From PFJX01 sp964542455 (GTDB taxonomy: Bacteria > Pseudomonadota > Gammaproteobacteria > Burkholderiales > Thiobacillaceae), in contig CAZIUC010000002.1 of assembly GCA_964542455.1 (NCBI GenBank), forward strand, positions 62,001-126,000: 64,000 nt of DNA, written 5' to 3'. Below the pieces are notes generated by a model. That model did no database searches. It was given only the letters and a program-made list of their open reading frames with translations, and was not told the DNA's origin. Of the stretch, positions 18,482 to 27,404 are shown piece by piece. A program made the position numbers and the translations under genes. Position 1 is the stretch's first letter. Each line of letters starts with the position of its first letter.

Positions 18482-19543
18482 TCAGACGGCGGCCGGGTAG
18501 GAACCAAGCACTTTGAGGAAAGTGCAATGTTCTTCCACGGCATGCAGGGCGTTCTGGATGTTGCTGTCGGTACGATGGCCGTCGATGTCCATGTAGAACA
18601 CGTAATCCCAGGAGCCTTTGCGGGCCGGGCGTGATTCCAGCTTGGACAGGCCGATATTGTGGCCAGCCAGGGGGGCGAGCAACTCCAGCAGGGAGCCGGG
18701 GCGATTCTTGGCGGACAGCACCAACGAGGTCTTGTCGCGCCCTGAGGGAGCGGCATCCTCATTACCCAGCACCAGGAAGCGGGTGGTGTTGTTGGGCTCG
18801 TCCTCTATGTCTCGCGCGATGATTTTCAGGTCGTAGTGTTCCGCCGCCAGTTCGCCGGCGATGGCTGCCGCGTTAGGGTTTTCCGCCGCCATTCGCGCCG
18901 CCTCGGCGTTGCTGGTGACGCGTATGGTCTTGACCCCGTAAAGGTTCTGTCCCAGCCATTCATGGCACTGCCCCAGAGATTGAGCATGGGAATAGACCAC
19001 CTCGATGCCCTGCATCCCCTCTACCCGGCGCATCAGATGCTGGCGAATGCGCAGCTTCACTTCGCCACAGATTTTCAGCGGACTACTCAGCAACAGATCC
19101 AGTGTGCGATTGACCGCGCCTTCAGTGGAGTTTTCCACCGGCGCGACACTGAAGCTGGCCACGCCGCGTTCGACGGCGCGAAACGCCGCGTCAATGTCGG
19201 CGCAGGGCAAGCCGGTTACCGCATGACCGAAATGCTTGACCGCCGCGGCCTCGGAAAAAGTACCCTGCGGCCCCAGGTAGGCCACGGACAATGGCTGCTC
19301 CAGGGCGCGGCAGGCGGACATGATTTCCTTGTACAGCACGGAAATCGACTCCGCCGGTAGCGGGCCCATATTCGCGGCCTGCAGGCGGCGCACCACCTGA
19401 GCTTCCCGTTCAGCGCGATAAATGGAACCGTTCTTGATGTGGCCGATTTCCTTGGCGATGCTCGCCCGCTCGTTGAGCAGGCGCAATATCTCTTCGTCCA
19501 GCGCGTCGATGCGGTCGCGCAGCCGGCTGAGTTGCTCGTTCAT
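18482..19543 (-). CDS. pheA: Bifunctional chorismate mutase/prephenate dehydratase (P-protein)
   Basis: PheA converts chorismate to prephenate and then phenylpyruvate. The 353-residue product has an N-terminal AroQ chorismate mutase helix bundle (residues 1-85, LRDRIDALDEEILRLLNERA). The prephenate dehydratase domain (about 95-270, with AYLGPQGTFSEAA and NSTEGAVNRTLD) and a C-terminal ACT domain (about 278-350) for phenylalanine feedback follow. The ACT segment NRPGSLLELL is intact. Spacing of 16-17 bases to serA and hisC supports one operon. Confidence 0.96.
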   Translation of the reverse strand: MNEQLSRLRDRIDALDEEILRLLNERASIAKEIGHIKNGSIYRAEREAQVVRRLQAANMGPLPAESISVLYKEIMSACRALEQPLSVAYLGPQGTFSEAAAVKHFGHAVTGLPCADIDAAFRAVERGVASFSVAPVENSTEGAVNRTLDLLLSSPLKICGEVKLRIRQHLMRRVEGMQGIEVVYSHAQSLGQCHEWLGQNLYGVKTIRVTSNAEAARMAAENPNAAAIAGELAAEHYDLKIIARDIEDEPNNTTRFLVLGNEDAAPSGRDKTSLVLSAKNRPGSLLELLAPLAGHNIGLSKLESRPARKGSWDYVFYMDIDGHRTDSNIQNALHAVEEHCTFLKVLGSYPAAV

Positions 19544-19560
19544 GTCGTGGCCTGGGTGGT

Positions 19561-20739
19561 TTACTCGGTGGGTAGGTAGCGCACGCGCAACACCCCTTCG
19601 ATCGCGGCAAGCTGCGCAATGACACTGTCCACGGGGGCGCTGTCCACATCCACCAGAGTGAAGGCCATGTCACCCTTGGACTTGTTCACCATGTTGTGAA
19701 TGTTGAGTCCGGCGCCCGCCAGGGTCGTGGAAATCTGCCCCAGCATGTTGGGCACGTTGGTGTTGGCGATGGCCAAACGGTAACCCGATTCGCGCGGCAT
19801 CGACACATTGGGGAAGTTCACCGAATTGAGGATGTTGCCGTTGTCCAGGTAATCGGAAACCTGTTCCGCCACCATGATGGCGCAGTTTTCTTCCGCTTCC
19901 TCGGTGGAGGCGCCCAGATGCGGCAAGGCCACGAAACGGGGGTGTGATCGCAGCAGGTTGCTGGGAAAGTCGCACACGTAGGCCTGCATCTTGTTGTCGC
20001 TTAGTCCGGCCAGCACGGCTACTTCATTGACGATACCGTCGCGCGCGAAGTTGAGCAGCACGCAGCCCTTCTTCATCAGTTTCACCCGATCGGTGTTGAT
20101 CAGATCCTTGGTGGCTGGCACCAGTGGGGTGTGCAGGCTGATGAAGTCGGAATGCTTGACCAGATCGTCCACGGACGCGGCTTTCTTCACCTGGGCCGGC
20201 AGGCGCCAGGCGGCATCGACGGTGATTTCCGGATCGAAACCGATGACATTCATGCCCAGGCGGATGGCGGCATCCGCCACCAGCGAGCCGATCGCGCCGA
20301 GGCCGATGACACCCAGGGTTCGGCCCGGCAGTTCATGGCCGACGAAGTGTTTCTTGCCGGCTTCCACCTGTTTGTGCAGGGATTCGTCGTCGCCTTGCAG
20401 GCCGGCGACAAAATTGATCGCCGGGAACAGATTGCGCGCGCCCATCAACATGCCCGCGATGACCAGTTCCTTCACCGCGTTGGCATTGGCGCCGGGGGCG
20501 TTGAACACCACCACGCCGCGCGCGCTCATCGCTTTCACCGGGATATTGTTGGTGCCCGCGCCGGCGCGGCCGATAGCCAGAACCGAGTCCGCGATCGGCA
20601 TCTCGTGCATCACCTGGGAGCGCACCAGAATGGCATCCGGCTCGGGGCTGTCGTTGCCCACCGCATAGGTTTGCGGCAGGCGGGCGAGGCCACGCTTGGA
20701 AATGGCATTGAGGGTGAGGATTTTCTGGGTCTTGGCCAT
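19561..20739 (-). CDS. serA: D-3-phosphoglycerate dehydrogenase
   Basis: SerA opens serine synthesis by oxidising 3-phosphoglycerate. The 392-residue product has GRAGAGTNNIP in the substrate domain and the NAD-binding GVIGLGAIGSLVADAA. The catalytic-His region is LPHLGASTEEAEENCA, and an ACT domain forms the last 80 residues. This is the short-form enzyme with a single ACT domain. It lies downstream of serC after a terminator-like hairpin and directly upstream of pheA. Confidence 0.93.
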   Translation of the reverse strand: MAKTQKILTLNAISKRGLARLPQTYAVGNDSPEPDAILVRSQVMHEMPIADSVLAIGRAGAGTNNIPVKAMSARGVVVFNAPGANANAVKELVIAGMLMGARNLFPAINFVAGLQGDDESLHKQVEAGKKHFVGHELPGRTLGVIGLGAIGSLVADAAIRLGMNVIGFDPEITVDAAWRLPAQVKKAASVDDLVKHSDFISLHTPLVPATKDLINTDRVKLMKKGCVLLNFARDGIVNEVAVLAGLSDNKMQAYVCDFPSNLLRSHPRFVALPHLGASTEEAEENCAIMVAEQVSDYLDNGNILNSVNFPNVSMPRESGYRLAIANTNVPNMLGQISTTLAGAGLNIHNMVNKSKGDMAFTLVDVDSAPVDSVIAQLAAIEGVLRVRYLPTE

Positions 20740-20758
20740 GCTTGGTCTCTCTCTGGCA

Positions 20759-20791
20759 ATAAAAAGACAAGCCGGCGCATCTCGCGCCGGC
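20759..20791 (-). terminator. Intrinsic terminator after serC
   Basis: Read on the minus strand, stem GCCGGCGC, loop GAGAT and stem GCGCCGGC form a perfect 8-bp hairpin followed by TTGTCTTTTT. It lies 19 bases after the serC stop and 20 bases before the serA start, so it may act as a partial terminator or attenuator between the two genes. Confidence 0.8.
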
Positions 20792-20809
20792 CGGCGATGG
20801 GATAGTGAA

Positions 20810-21892
20810 TCAGCCGCGCGCTTTCTCGAATTCCTTCATGTAATCCACCAGCGCCCGCACACCTTCAACCGGCATGGCGTTGTAGATGGAAGCACGCATG
20901 CCGCCGACGGAACGGTGGCCCTTCAGCTGCACCAGGCCGCGCGCCTTGGCGCCCTTGAGGAAGTCCTCGTCCAGCGCGGCGTCCTTCAGGGTGAAGGGCA
21001 CGTTCATGCGCGAGCGGTTTTCCTTGGCGACGGGCGAGTTGTAGAAGCTGGTGGCGTCCATGTAGTCGTACAGCAGATTGGCCTTGAGGATGTTCTGCTG
21101 TTCCATCGCCGCCAGGCCGCCCCTGGCCTTGAGTCCCTTGAACACCAGGCCGGCGATGTAGATGCCGTAGGTGGGCGGGGTGTTGTACATGGACTCGTTA
21201 TCGGCGTGGGTCTTGTAGTCGAACATGGTCGGCGTACCGGCCACGGTCTGGCCGATCAGGTCGTCGCGCACGATCACCACGGTGACGCCGGCCGGGCCGA
21301 TATTCTTCTGCGCGCCGGCGTAGATCACGCCGAATTTGGTGATATCCATGGGGCGCGACAGGATGCACGAAGACATGTCCGCCACCAGCGGTACGTCGCC
21401 GGTTTCCGGGGTCCAGAACATTTCCACGCCACCGATGGTCTCGTTCGGGGTGTAGTGCACGTAGGCGGCGTTCGGGTCGAGTTTCCAGGCGTCCTGGGTG
21501 GGCGCATAGGAAAAGTTCTTGTCGTCGGAACTGGCCACCACGTTCACGGCGCCGTATTTCTTTGCTTCCTTGATGGCTTTCTTGGACCACTCGCCGGTAT
21601 TCAGATAATCAGCGGAAGTCTTGCCGCGCAGCAGGTTCATGGGAACCATCGCGAACTGGCTGGACGCGCCGCCCTGCAGGAACAGCACTTTGTAATTGGC
21701 GGGAATGCCCATCAGCTCGCGCAGATCGGTTTCGGCCTGCGCCTGGATGCCCATGTATTCCTTGCCGCGATGCGACATTTCCATGACCGACATGCCGCAG
21801 CCCTGCCAGTTCACGAGTTCGTCGCGCGCCTGTTCCAGGACTTCACGGGGCAAAACGGCTGGGCCGGCGCTGAAGTTGTAGATGCGTTCCAT
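20810..21892 (-). CDS. serC: Phosphoserine aminotransferase
   Basis: SerC is the PLP enzyme making phosphoserine, and it also acts in pyridoxal phosphate synthesis. The 360-residue product starts MERIYNFSAGPAVLP, typical of the family. It has the DMSSCILSRPMD segment and the PLP lysine in GAQKNIGPAGVT. AAAGGAC precedes the ATG. It forms the head of the serC/serA-pheA-hisC-tyrA-aroA-cmk-rpsA-ihfB block. Confidence 0.97.
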   Translation of the reverse strand: MERIYNFSAGPAVLPREVLEQARDELVNWQGCGMSVMEMSHRGKEYMGIQAQAETDLRELMGIPANYKVLFLQGGASSQFAMVPMNLLRGKTSADYLNTGEWSKKAIKEAKKYGAVNVVASSDDKNFSYAPTQDAWKLDPNAAYVHYTPNETIGGVEMFWTPETGDVPLVADMSSCILSRPMDITKFGVIYAGAQKNIGPAGVTVVIVRDDLIGQTVAGTPTMFDYKTHADNESMYNTPPTYGIYIAGLVFKGLKARGGLAAMEQQNILKANLLYDYMDATSFYNSPVAKENRSRMNVPFTLKDAALDEDFLKGAKARGLVQLKGHRSVGGMRASIYNAMPVEGVRALVDYMKEFEKARG

Positions 21893-21922
21893 GTTGCTTG
21901 CTGTCCTTTCGAGTGGGTGGAA

Positions 21923-22843
21923 TTAGTGCGAAGGCGCGTGCTTCGCGGGCTTCTGGAATAGCTTGATGGGTGGGGGATTTTCCTCCGATTCGGCTTCCGT
22001 GGGCTGCGCTTTTTTTGGTGCTGGACGACGCATGGCTCGCGCCGGCCTGTGCGCCGGGGCTTCCTTCATCATCTCCATGGCGGCGATTTTCGCGGCATCG
22101 GTCTCACCGTTCACGTTGATGATATTGAGCCTGCCTTGTCCCTGCTTCATCTCGTTCCTGAAGTCATAGACGGCACCCATCACCGTAAGGTGGCCGCTGA
22201 TGACCTCGTTCTCGAACTTGCTCATCGCCTGGCGAACCTGGCTGTTTACATTCAACTTGATGCTGTCCAAGCCTGGTTCACCCTTGGGAATCTGGATAGT
22301 GTCCAGTTCGCGCCGAATCGCACCCGACTCCTTGGAATAATCGGAGGCAGCCGCCTTGATCGCCCCACATGCGGTATGGCCGATGATCAGTAACAACGGT
22401 GTATGCAGGTGATGCACACCATATTCCACCGACCCCTCGGCCGTCACGATCTGGTTGCCGATATTGCGGATCATGAACAGGTCACCATCCGGCGACGCAT
22501 CCAGCGCATGGGTATGGACTCGGGAGTCGGAACAGGTAATCACCGTGGCGCGCGGATGTTGGCTATCAAGAAACGACTTGAAGTAAGCCGGACCGTGGGT
22601 ACGCATGAAATTGGTGTTCGCCTGGCGAATATCCCTGACGATCTCGTTGGCCGCGCCATGGCCCTGTTTTTCATTCAGAGAGGCGGCGTATTCGCGGATG
22701 ACCTCCTTGACGATGAGGCGGATCTTTTCCTTTTCGGCATCGTTCATCGCCGACATATCCACCGCGAAAGCGTGAGAAACGGCAACCAGGCCGCTCAACA
22801 TGAACACCACACCCAGCAAGGCCGATCTGACAGATTGATTCAT
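21923..22843 (-). CDS. Secreted beta-class carbonic anhydrase
   Basis: Beta carbonic anhydrases interconvert CO2 and bicarbonate. The 306-residue product has an N-terminal signal peptide (about residues 1-27, ending SHAFA), so it is probably periplasmic. Zinc ligands are the Cys and Asp of TCSDSRVHTH and the His and Cys of GHTACGAIKAA. After the catalytic domain there is an unusual 45-residue tail rich in Pro, Ala, Lys and Arg (KKAQPTEAESEENPPP). Autotrophs often use such enzymes for inorganic carbon supply. That role is inferred. Confidence 0.9.
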   Translation of the reverse strand: MNQSVRSALLGVVFMLSGLVAVSHAFAVDMSAMNDAEKEKIRLIVKEVIREYAASLNEKQGHGAANEIVRDIRQANTNFMRTHGPAYFKSFLDSQHPRATVITCSDSRVHTHALDASPDGDLFMIRNIGNQIVTAEGSVEYGVHHLHTPLLLIIGHTACGAIKAAASDYSKESGAIRRELDTIQIPKGEPGLDSIKLNVNSQVRQAMSKFENEVISGHLTVMGAVYDFRNEMKQGQGRLNIINVNGETDAAKIAAMEMMKEAPAHRPARAMRRPAPKKAQPTEAESEENPPPIKLFQKPAKHAPSH

Positions 22844-22920
22844 TTCTCACCCCTCGGAAAAAATTGTAACCAACATATCGGCAGGGCCGCCGGAAACTTC
22901 AGGGTGAGGGGCGATTGAGG

Positions 22921-24600
22921 TCAGTCCTTGCCCGAACGCCAGATCGACAGGACGATCCAGACACTGTTGAAAAAAGCGACGATAAAGCCGATCAGGCCGA
23001 ACAGGGGGAGGTCGAACAGGGTCGGGCCGGAATTGATAGTCATGATGATGCTGGAGCCGACCACCAATGAAGCGGTGAGCACGCCCATGGTCAGGCGGTT
23101 GGCGGCTTCGTTGAGCTGGACGCCGAAGTGGTCGAGGCGCTTCAGGTCGAGGTCGATGCGCAGACGGCCGCGCCTTGCCTGGCGGAATAGACGGGCGACG
23201 TCTCGCGGCAGGCCGAACATCACGTCCGCCAACTCCTTCAACCCGTGGCGCGCGCGTTTGGCCAACGCATGTGGCGCATAGCGCGCTTCCATCACCCGCC
23301 GCACGAAGGGGGTGAGGTGGTCGATCATGTGGAAATCGGGGTCCAGTTGGTAGCCCAGTCCTTCCAGGGTGATCAATGCCTTGAACAGCAGGGTGAGATC
23401 CGGTGGCAGGGACAGATTGTTCTCGCGCATGACGGCGGTGACATCGGCCAGCAGCGGCCCTACCTGGATGTCCTTCAATGCCAGATTGTCGTAGCCGAAC
23501 ACGAATTCGGACAGATCGTAGGCAAGACGCGATTCGTCGATCTCGGCGTCTCCGGACCAGATGCTGAGCACGTTGAGCATGCCCATCTCGTCCTTGTGAA
23601 TGACCGCTTCCAGAAAGTCGATGAGTTGTTCGCGGCGCGCGTCGGTGACCCGCCCGACCATGCCGAAATCCATGATGCCGACCACGTTGCCGGGCTGATA
23701 GATGACGTTGCCGGGATGTGGATCGGCGTGGAAATGGCCGTCGATCAGGATCATCTGGAGCACGGCATCGGCGCCACGCGCCGCCAGTAGCGGCAGGTCG
23801 TAGCCTTCGGCGCGGGCGCGGCCGAATTCGTTTCCGGGAATGCCGACCAGTTCCTCCTGCACGTTCACCCCGTCACCGCAGTATTCCCAGAACACTTTTG
23901 GAATATGCACCGTCGGATCGCCCTCGAAGCGCAGGCCAAAGGTATCCAGGTTGCGCGCCTCCTTGATCAGGTCCAGTTCTCGTAGCAAGGAGCGGTGCAA
24001 CTGGCCGACAATCTGCACCGGGTGATAACGACGCGCTTCGTGCACTTCGAGTTCCAGCAGCTTGGCCAGATGGATCAGTAAACGGAGATCCGATTCGATC
24101 TTGGCCTCGATATTCGGGCGGCGAACTTTCACGACCACTCGAGTGCCGTCATGCAGGGTGGCTCGATGTACCTGGGCGATGGAGGCCGCGGCGAAGACAT
24201 CGGTCTCGAACGTGGCGAATACATCTTCCACCGGTTTGCCCCAGAGCGCTTCCAGATGCGGACGCAACTCCTCGAACGGTACCGGCGGCACTTGGCTGTG
24301 CAGGCGCTCGAATTCAGCGATCCAGGCCGGTGGAAACACGTCCACCCGGGTCGCCAGCACCTGCCCCAGCTTGACGAAGGTAGGCCCTAGGTCGGTGAGT
24401 GCCAGGCGGATCCGTACCGGCAGATCTAGCTGGCTGATCTCGCTACTGGTCTGCCAATGCAACAGGCGCCCGGCGCGTTCCAGCAAACGCGCCAAGCCCA
24501 TCAGACGCACGACATCGCCCCAGCCGTAGCGAATCAGGACCGAGGTGATTTCGTGCAGGCGCGGCAAATCCCGCACCATCGACAAAGTTTCACGCAGCAT
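22921..24600 (-). CDS. ubiB: ABC1/UbiB family atypical kinase
   Basis: UbiB-family proteins are membrane-associated ATPases needed for ubiquinone biosynthesis. The 559-residue product carries the KxGQ motif in FVKLGQVLATRVD, the AAASIAQVH nucleotide-binding Ala-rich loop, the catalytic-loop HADPHPGNVIY and the metal-binding DFGMVGRV. Two hydrophobic spans follow at the C-terminus (about residues 500-550). The gene is not next to ubiE or ubiJ, so it may be a UbiB paralogue. An AT-rich 149-base gap separates it from the divergent hydrolase gene and probably holds both promoters. Confidence 0.88.
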   Translation of the reverse strand: MLRETLSMVRDLPRLHEITSVLIRYGWGDVVRLMGLARLLERAGRLLHWQTSSEISQLDLPVRIRLALTDLGPTFVKLGQVLATRVDVFPPAWIAEFERLHSQVPPVPFEELRPHLEALWGKPVEDVFATFETDVFAAASIAQVHRATLHDGTRVVVKVRRPNIEAKIESDLRLLIHLAKLLELEVHEARRYHPVQIVGQLHRSLLRELDLIKEARNLDTFGLRFEGDPTVHIPKVFWEYCGDGVNVQEELVGIPGNEFGRARAEGYDLPLLAARGADAVLQMILIDGHFHADPHPGNVIYQPGNVVGIMDFGMVGRVTDARREQLIDFLEAVIHKDEMGMLNVLSIWSGDAEIDESRLAYDLSEFVFGYDNLALKDIQVGPLLADVTAVMRENNLSLPPDLTLLFKALITLEGLGYQLDPDFHMIDHLTPFVRRVMEARYAPHALAKRARHGLKELADVMFGLPRDVARLFRQARRGRLRIDLDLKRLDHFGVQLNEAANRLTMGVLTASLVVGSSIIMTINSGPTLFDLPLFGLIGFIVAFFNSVWIVLSIWRSGKD

Positions 24601-24749
24601 ATGGGGCCGCCAATTCTTTATTCATCATGTAGATATGAATTCTCATTAATGTGATTTGTAATGACCATGGGGAGATAGTAGACAAAGCTATCGCTTTAAT
24701 GGCCTAATCGCGCAACTTTTTTGTGTCTGATTTTTCGACAGCCTACCGA

Positions 24750-25238
24750 ATGCGTACACTGCCGCTTCTCCTGCTCCTGGTCACCACCCTCTCGGTCAAC
24801 TCCATTTCCCAGGCAGAAGAAACCCTTTCCGACAGCGTCGCGGCGAAGGCCAAGCCCCTGCTCAAAGCGCTCAGCATGATCGGCACTCCCTACAAATTCG
24901 GTAGCAACAACCCCGAGAAGGGGCTGGATTGCAGCGGTTTCGTCAAATATGTCTACAAGGAAACCGCGGACGTAAGCCTGCCACGCAGCGCCAAGGACAT
25001 GAGCCATGAAGGCGAGGCGGTCGCCAAGGAAGAACTCGAACCGGGCGATCTGGTGTTCTTCAACACCCGCAAGCGGCCAAATTCACATGTCGGCATTTAT
25101 GCCGGAAACGGCGAATTCGTCCACGCCAGCAGCACCCGCAGCAAGCAAGTGACTGTTTCGCGCATGGACCAATCGTATTGGGCAACACGTTTCAATGGCG
25201 CACGGCGTGTATTGCCCGCTCTTCCGTCGCTTCACTAA
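24750..25238 (+). CDS. NlpC/P60 family cell wall hydrolase
   Basis: NlpC/P60 enzymes are cysteine peptidases that cut D-gamma-glutamyl-diaminopimelate bonds in peptidoglycan. The start is placed at the ATG giving MRTLPLLLLLVTTLS, a signal peptide ending near SQAEE. A GTG at 24723 would add nine residues. The 162-residue product has the catalytic Cys in KGLDCSGFVKYVY, the His in NSHVGIYAG and a downstream polar residue in EFVHASS. The C-terminus overlaps the next gene. Confidence 0.9.
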   Translation: MRTLPLLLLLVTTLSVNSISQAEETLSDSVAAKAKPLLKALSMIGTPYKFGSNNPEKGLDCSGFVKYVYKETADVSLPRSAKDMSHEGEAVAKEELEPGDLVFFNTRKRPNSHVGIYAGNGEFVHASSTRSKQVTVSRMDQSYWATRFNGARRVLPALPSLH

Positions 25239-25878
25239 AGCCGGCTTTATGCTCGCTTTTCTGCCGCTGCTCGGGCAGGCCGCGCCCAGCGAAGAAGAGC
25301 TTTTCTTCAAGAACATATCCGAAGTCAACGACGGCGACTTGCGCTTCCTGCCCAATGCGCCGACAGACCGCTTGGTTCATCATCATCAGAATCGAATTAC
25401 CCTCACCCCGGATAGCCTGGACAGCGGCTGGGTCAGACTGGAACAGTGTCACCAGCATCTCGACCCGGTTCCGAGTTCCCAGATCGTTTACAGCCAGGAT
25501 CGCATTCGCGCGCTACGTATCGTCCGCACGGAAAACATCGAACGCGCCTGGGTGGATGAGAACAGCGTCCAGATGGAAAATATCCGGCATGACGCCTTGA
25601 TCTGTATCGAAGCCGAATCCCTTGCTCTGAGGAACGATGGGCCCAATGCCTTTGTGTTGAACAACGGCCCCTATATGCGCCGTTTTCTCGATGGCTATTA
25701 TCCGATGCGGGTGACGATGACAGTCAACCTGGGCAGTACTGGCCTGCGCTTCGATTCATTGACTCCCACCGCGCAGCCTGGCTTCAGGGTCGATGTCAGC
25801 CAGACCGAAGTGGGTTACGACACCTGGTTTGAAGGCAGACTGACTACCGCCATTCGATTCGTCGAGACAGGCAAATAG
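25195..25878 (+). CDS. Predicted secreted protein of unknown function
   Basis: The 227-residue product is not recognised. It begins with a basic stretch (FRRFTK), then a hydrophobic segment ending GQAAP that reads as a signal peptide. An internal ATG at 25249 would give a shorter leader. The rest is soluble, with single Cys residues in EQCHQH and LICIEAE, many Asp/Glu and short beta-strand-like stretches. It overlaps the NlpC/P60 gene by 44 bases and may be co-expressed with it as an envelope protein. Confidence 0.6.
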   Translation: MAHGVYCPLFRRFTKAGFMLAFLPLLGQAAPSEEELFFKNISEVNDGDLRFLPNAPTDRLVHHHQNRITLTPDSLDSGWVRLEQCHQHLDPVPSSQIVYSQDRIRALRIVRTENIERAWVDENSVQMENIRHDALICIEAESLALRNDGPNAFVLNNGPYMRRFLDGYYPMRVTMTVNLGSTGLRFDSLTPTAQPGFRVDVSQTEVGYDTWFEGRLTTAIRFVETGK

Positions 25879-25883
25879 CCGCG

Positions 25884-26780
25884 CTATAGGCTTCCCAGCC
25901 AGAGCAACCCCACGACCGCCAGCCAGAGCATGGCGGCGCGCCAAACCAGCGCGATGGCGCTCCCAATACTGTCTGGGCCGGCAGGTTCCTCGGTACCCAG
26001 CGCCGGGCGCAATAATTCGCCACTGGATAAGGCGATATTGCCGCCCAGCTGAACGCCCAGTGCGCCGGCACCGGCGGCGAGCAGAATGCCCTGGTTTTCA
26101 TCGCCCCAGGCATGGGCCTGGCCACGCCAGCTTTCCAGAGCGTCCTGGAAGTTGCCGACGATGGCAAAACTGAAAGCGGCGGCACGCACCGGCAACCAAT
26201 CGAGGGCATGGCTGGCACGCAGGGCAAACATGTCGAATTCGGCTTCACCATGCCAGAGGTCGCGGCACAAATACGCCAGCCGATAAGCCACGGCACCCGC
26301 CACACCGAGGAGGAAGTACCAGAACAGGACACCGAGCAGGGTGGAAAGCGACGCCTTCAGGGTCTCCTCGATCGTGAGACGTGAGATTCCATCGCTATCG
26401 TTGCAGGGGAGTGTGCCGGGGCGCCAGTTTTCCAATGTGCCGCGCGCGCGCTCGGTATCTTCTTCCCGCAGGGCGCGGGAGACGCTGGTGGCATGGAAGG
26501 AAGCTTCACGAAATCCGAGGCAGAAATACAGCACCAGCACCTCGAAGGCCCAGCCCAGCGCGCTCGCGGCATCGCCCAACAAGCTGGTGAGGAATCCCAG
26601 GCCCAGTGCCGGCAACAGCACACCCGCCCCCCAGGCAAGAACACCCTGGCGACGATGGCCAGCATTGAAGCTTTCCAGCAGCCAAGTGTGCCATTGCCGC
26701 GCCAGTCGCTTCGGTATCGGGGATGCGTAGGGGTGGAAATGCGACCAGATCAGCGCAACCAGGGCGGCAAATAAGCTCAT
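25884..26780 (-). CDS. CobD/CbiB family (AmpE-like) integral membrane protein
   Basis: The 298-residue product has an N-terminal span, hydrophobic segments around residues 50-90 and 150-170, the YFCLGFREASFHA segment and a C-terminal span. It also contains RASHALDWLPVRAAAFSFA, which resembles the CbiB/AmpE family. CbiB makes adenosylcobinamide phosphate, but no other cobalamin gene is present, so a cobalamin role is doubtful. Betaproteobacteria often carry such a CobD/CbiB-family protein outside cobalamin clusters. It overlaps the next upstream gene by four bases. Confidence 0.7.
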   Translation of the reverse strand: MSLFAALVALIWSHFHPYASPIPKRLARQWHTWLLESFNAGHRRQGVLAWGAGVLLPALGLGFLTSLLGDAASALGWAFEVLVLYFCLGFREASFHATSVSRALREEDTERARGTLENWRPGTLPCNDSDGISRLTIEETLKASLSTLLGVLFWYFLLGVAGAVAYRLAYLCRDLWHGEAEFDMFALRASHALDWLPVRAAAFSFAIVGNFQDALESWRGQAHAWGDENQGILLAAGAGALGVQLGGNIALSSGELLRPALGTEEPAGPDSIGSAIALVWRAAMLWLAVVGLLWLGSL

Positions 26781-27310
26781 GGGCGTGGCATCTCCACGCT
26801 AAGCAGGCCCATGCGCAGGGGCGTATCGGATGGTTCGTAGATTTCCACGGTCGGCATCCGAATACCGCCGCCACTTGCTTGTAGATATCGATCCAGCGCG
26901 GGATAGGCGCGACTGGGGGCCAGCAGGCGGCCGGCACGCACCTGGGCGATCAGCACCGGACGTGTCGGTATGCTGTCGATCTGAAGCGGCGCTCGCACCT
27001 TGACATCGGCCGCGACCAGATAGCCGGTACGCGAGCGGCGCTTGCCCACATCGACCAGATCCGGGTTGGAATACAAAACGGTGATGGGCAAACCGATCAC
27101 CACTTTGCTGTCCATCAACAGGCCACGTACCTCGTGGGCCACATCCGGCAACTTGGAGTAGTCGCCCCGGTGTTCCAGATAGGCATAGGTATACGGACCG
27201 CGCATTCCTTCCCGGATATCGACGGGGCTGAAACCACCCCACCAGGCATAGACGGCAACGATGGGAAGCACGAAGGCCAAGAGAAAAGGCAGGAATTTCT
27301 TGTAATTCAC
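26777..27310 (-). CDS. Membrane-anchored GyrI-like/effector-binding domain protein
   Basis: The product has one N-terminal membrane span (KFLPFLLAFVLPIVAVYAWW). A soluble domain with YAYLEHRGDYSKLPDVAHEV follows, resembling GyrI-like or SOUL-type small-molecule binding domains. The start is uncertain. The open frame runs to an ATG at 27412, but that would overlap the divergent gene and its TATAAT box, so the GTG at 27310 is preferred (177 residues). It is coupled to the CobD-family gene by an ATGA overlap. The ligand is unknown. Confidence 0.6.
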   Translation of the reverse strand: MNYKKFLPFLLAFVLPIVAVYAWWGGFSPVDIREGMRGPYTYAYLEHRGDYSKLPDVAHEVRGLLMDSKVVIGLPITVLYSNPDLVDVGKRRSRTGYLVAADVKVRAPLQIDSIPTRPVLIAQVRAGRLLAPSRAYPALDRYLQASGGGIRMPTVEIYEPSDTPLRMGLLSVEMPRP

Positions 27311-27372
27311 GGCGCTGACTTGGGGGCTTGGGGCGTCCGAAGATACTACATCTGTGCGGGGGTACGCCTCCC

Positions 27373-27378
27373 TATAAT
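27373..27378 (+). promoter_or_regulatory. TATAAT -10 box upstream of the metallo-hydrolase gene
   Basis: A perfect TATAAT lies 26 bases before the ATG at 27405, with a GGAG ribosome binding site between them. No good -35 hexamer is visible at 16-18 bases upstream. Confidence 0.6.
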
Positions 27379-27404
27379 CGGTCGCTCTGTTTTTGGAGAC
27401 CGCC

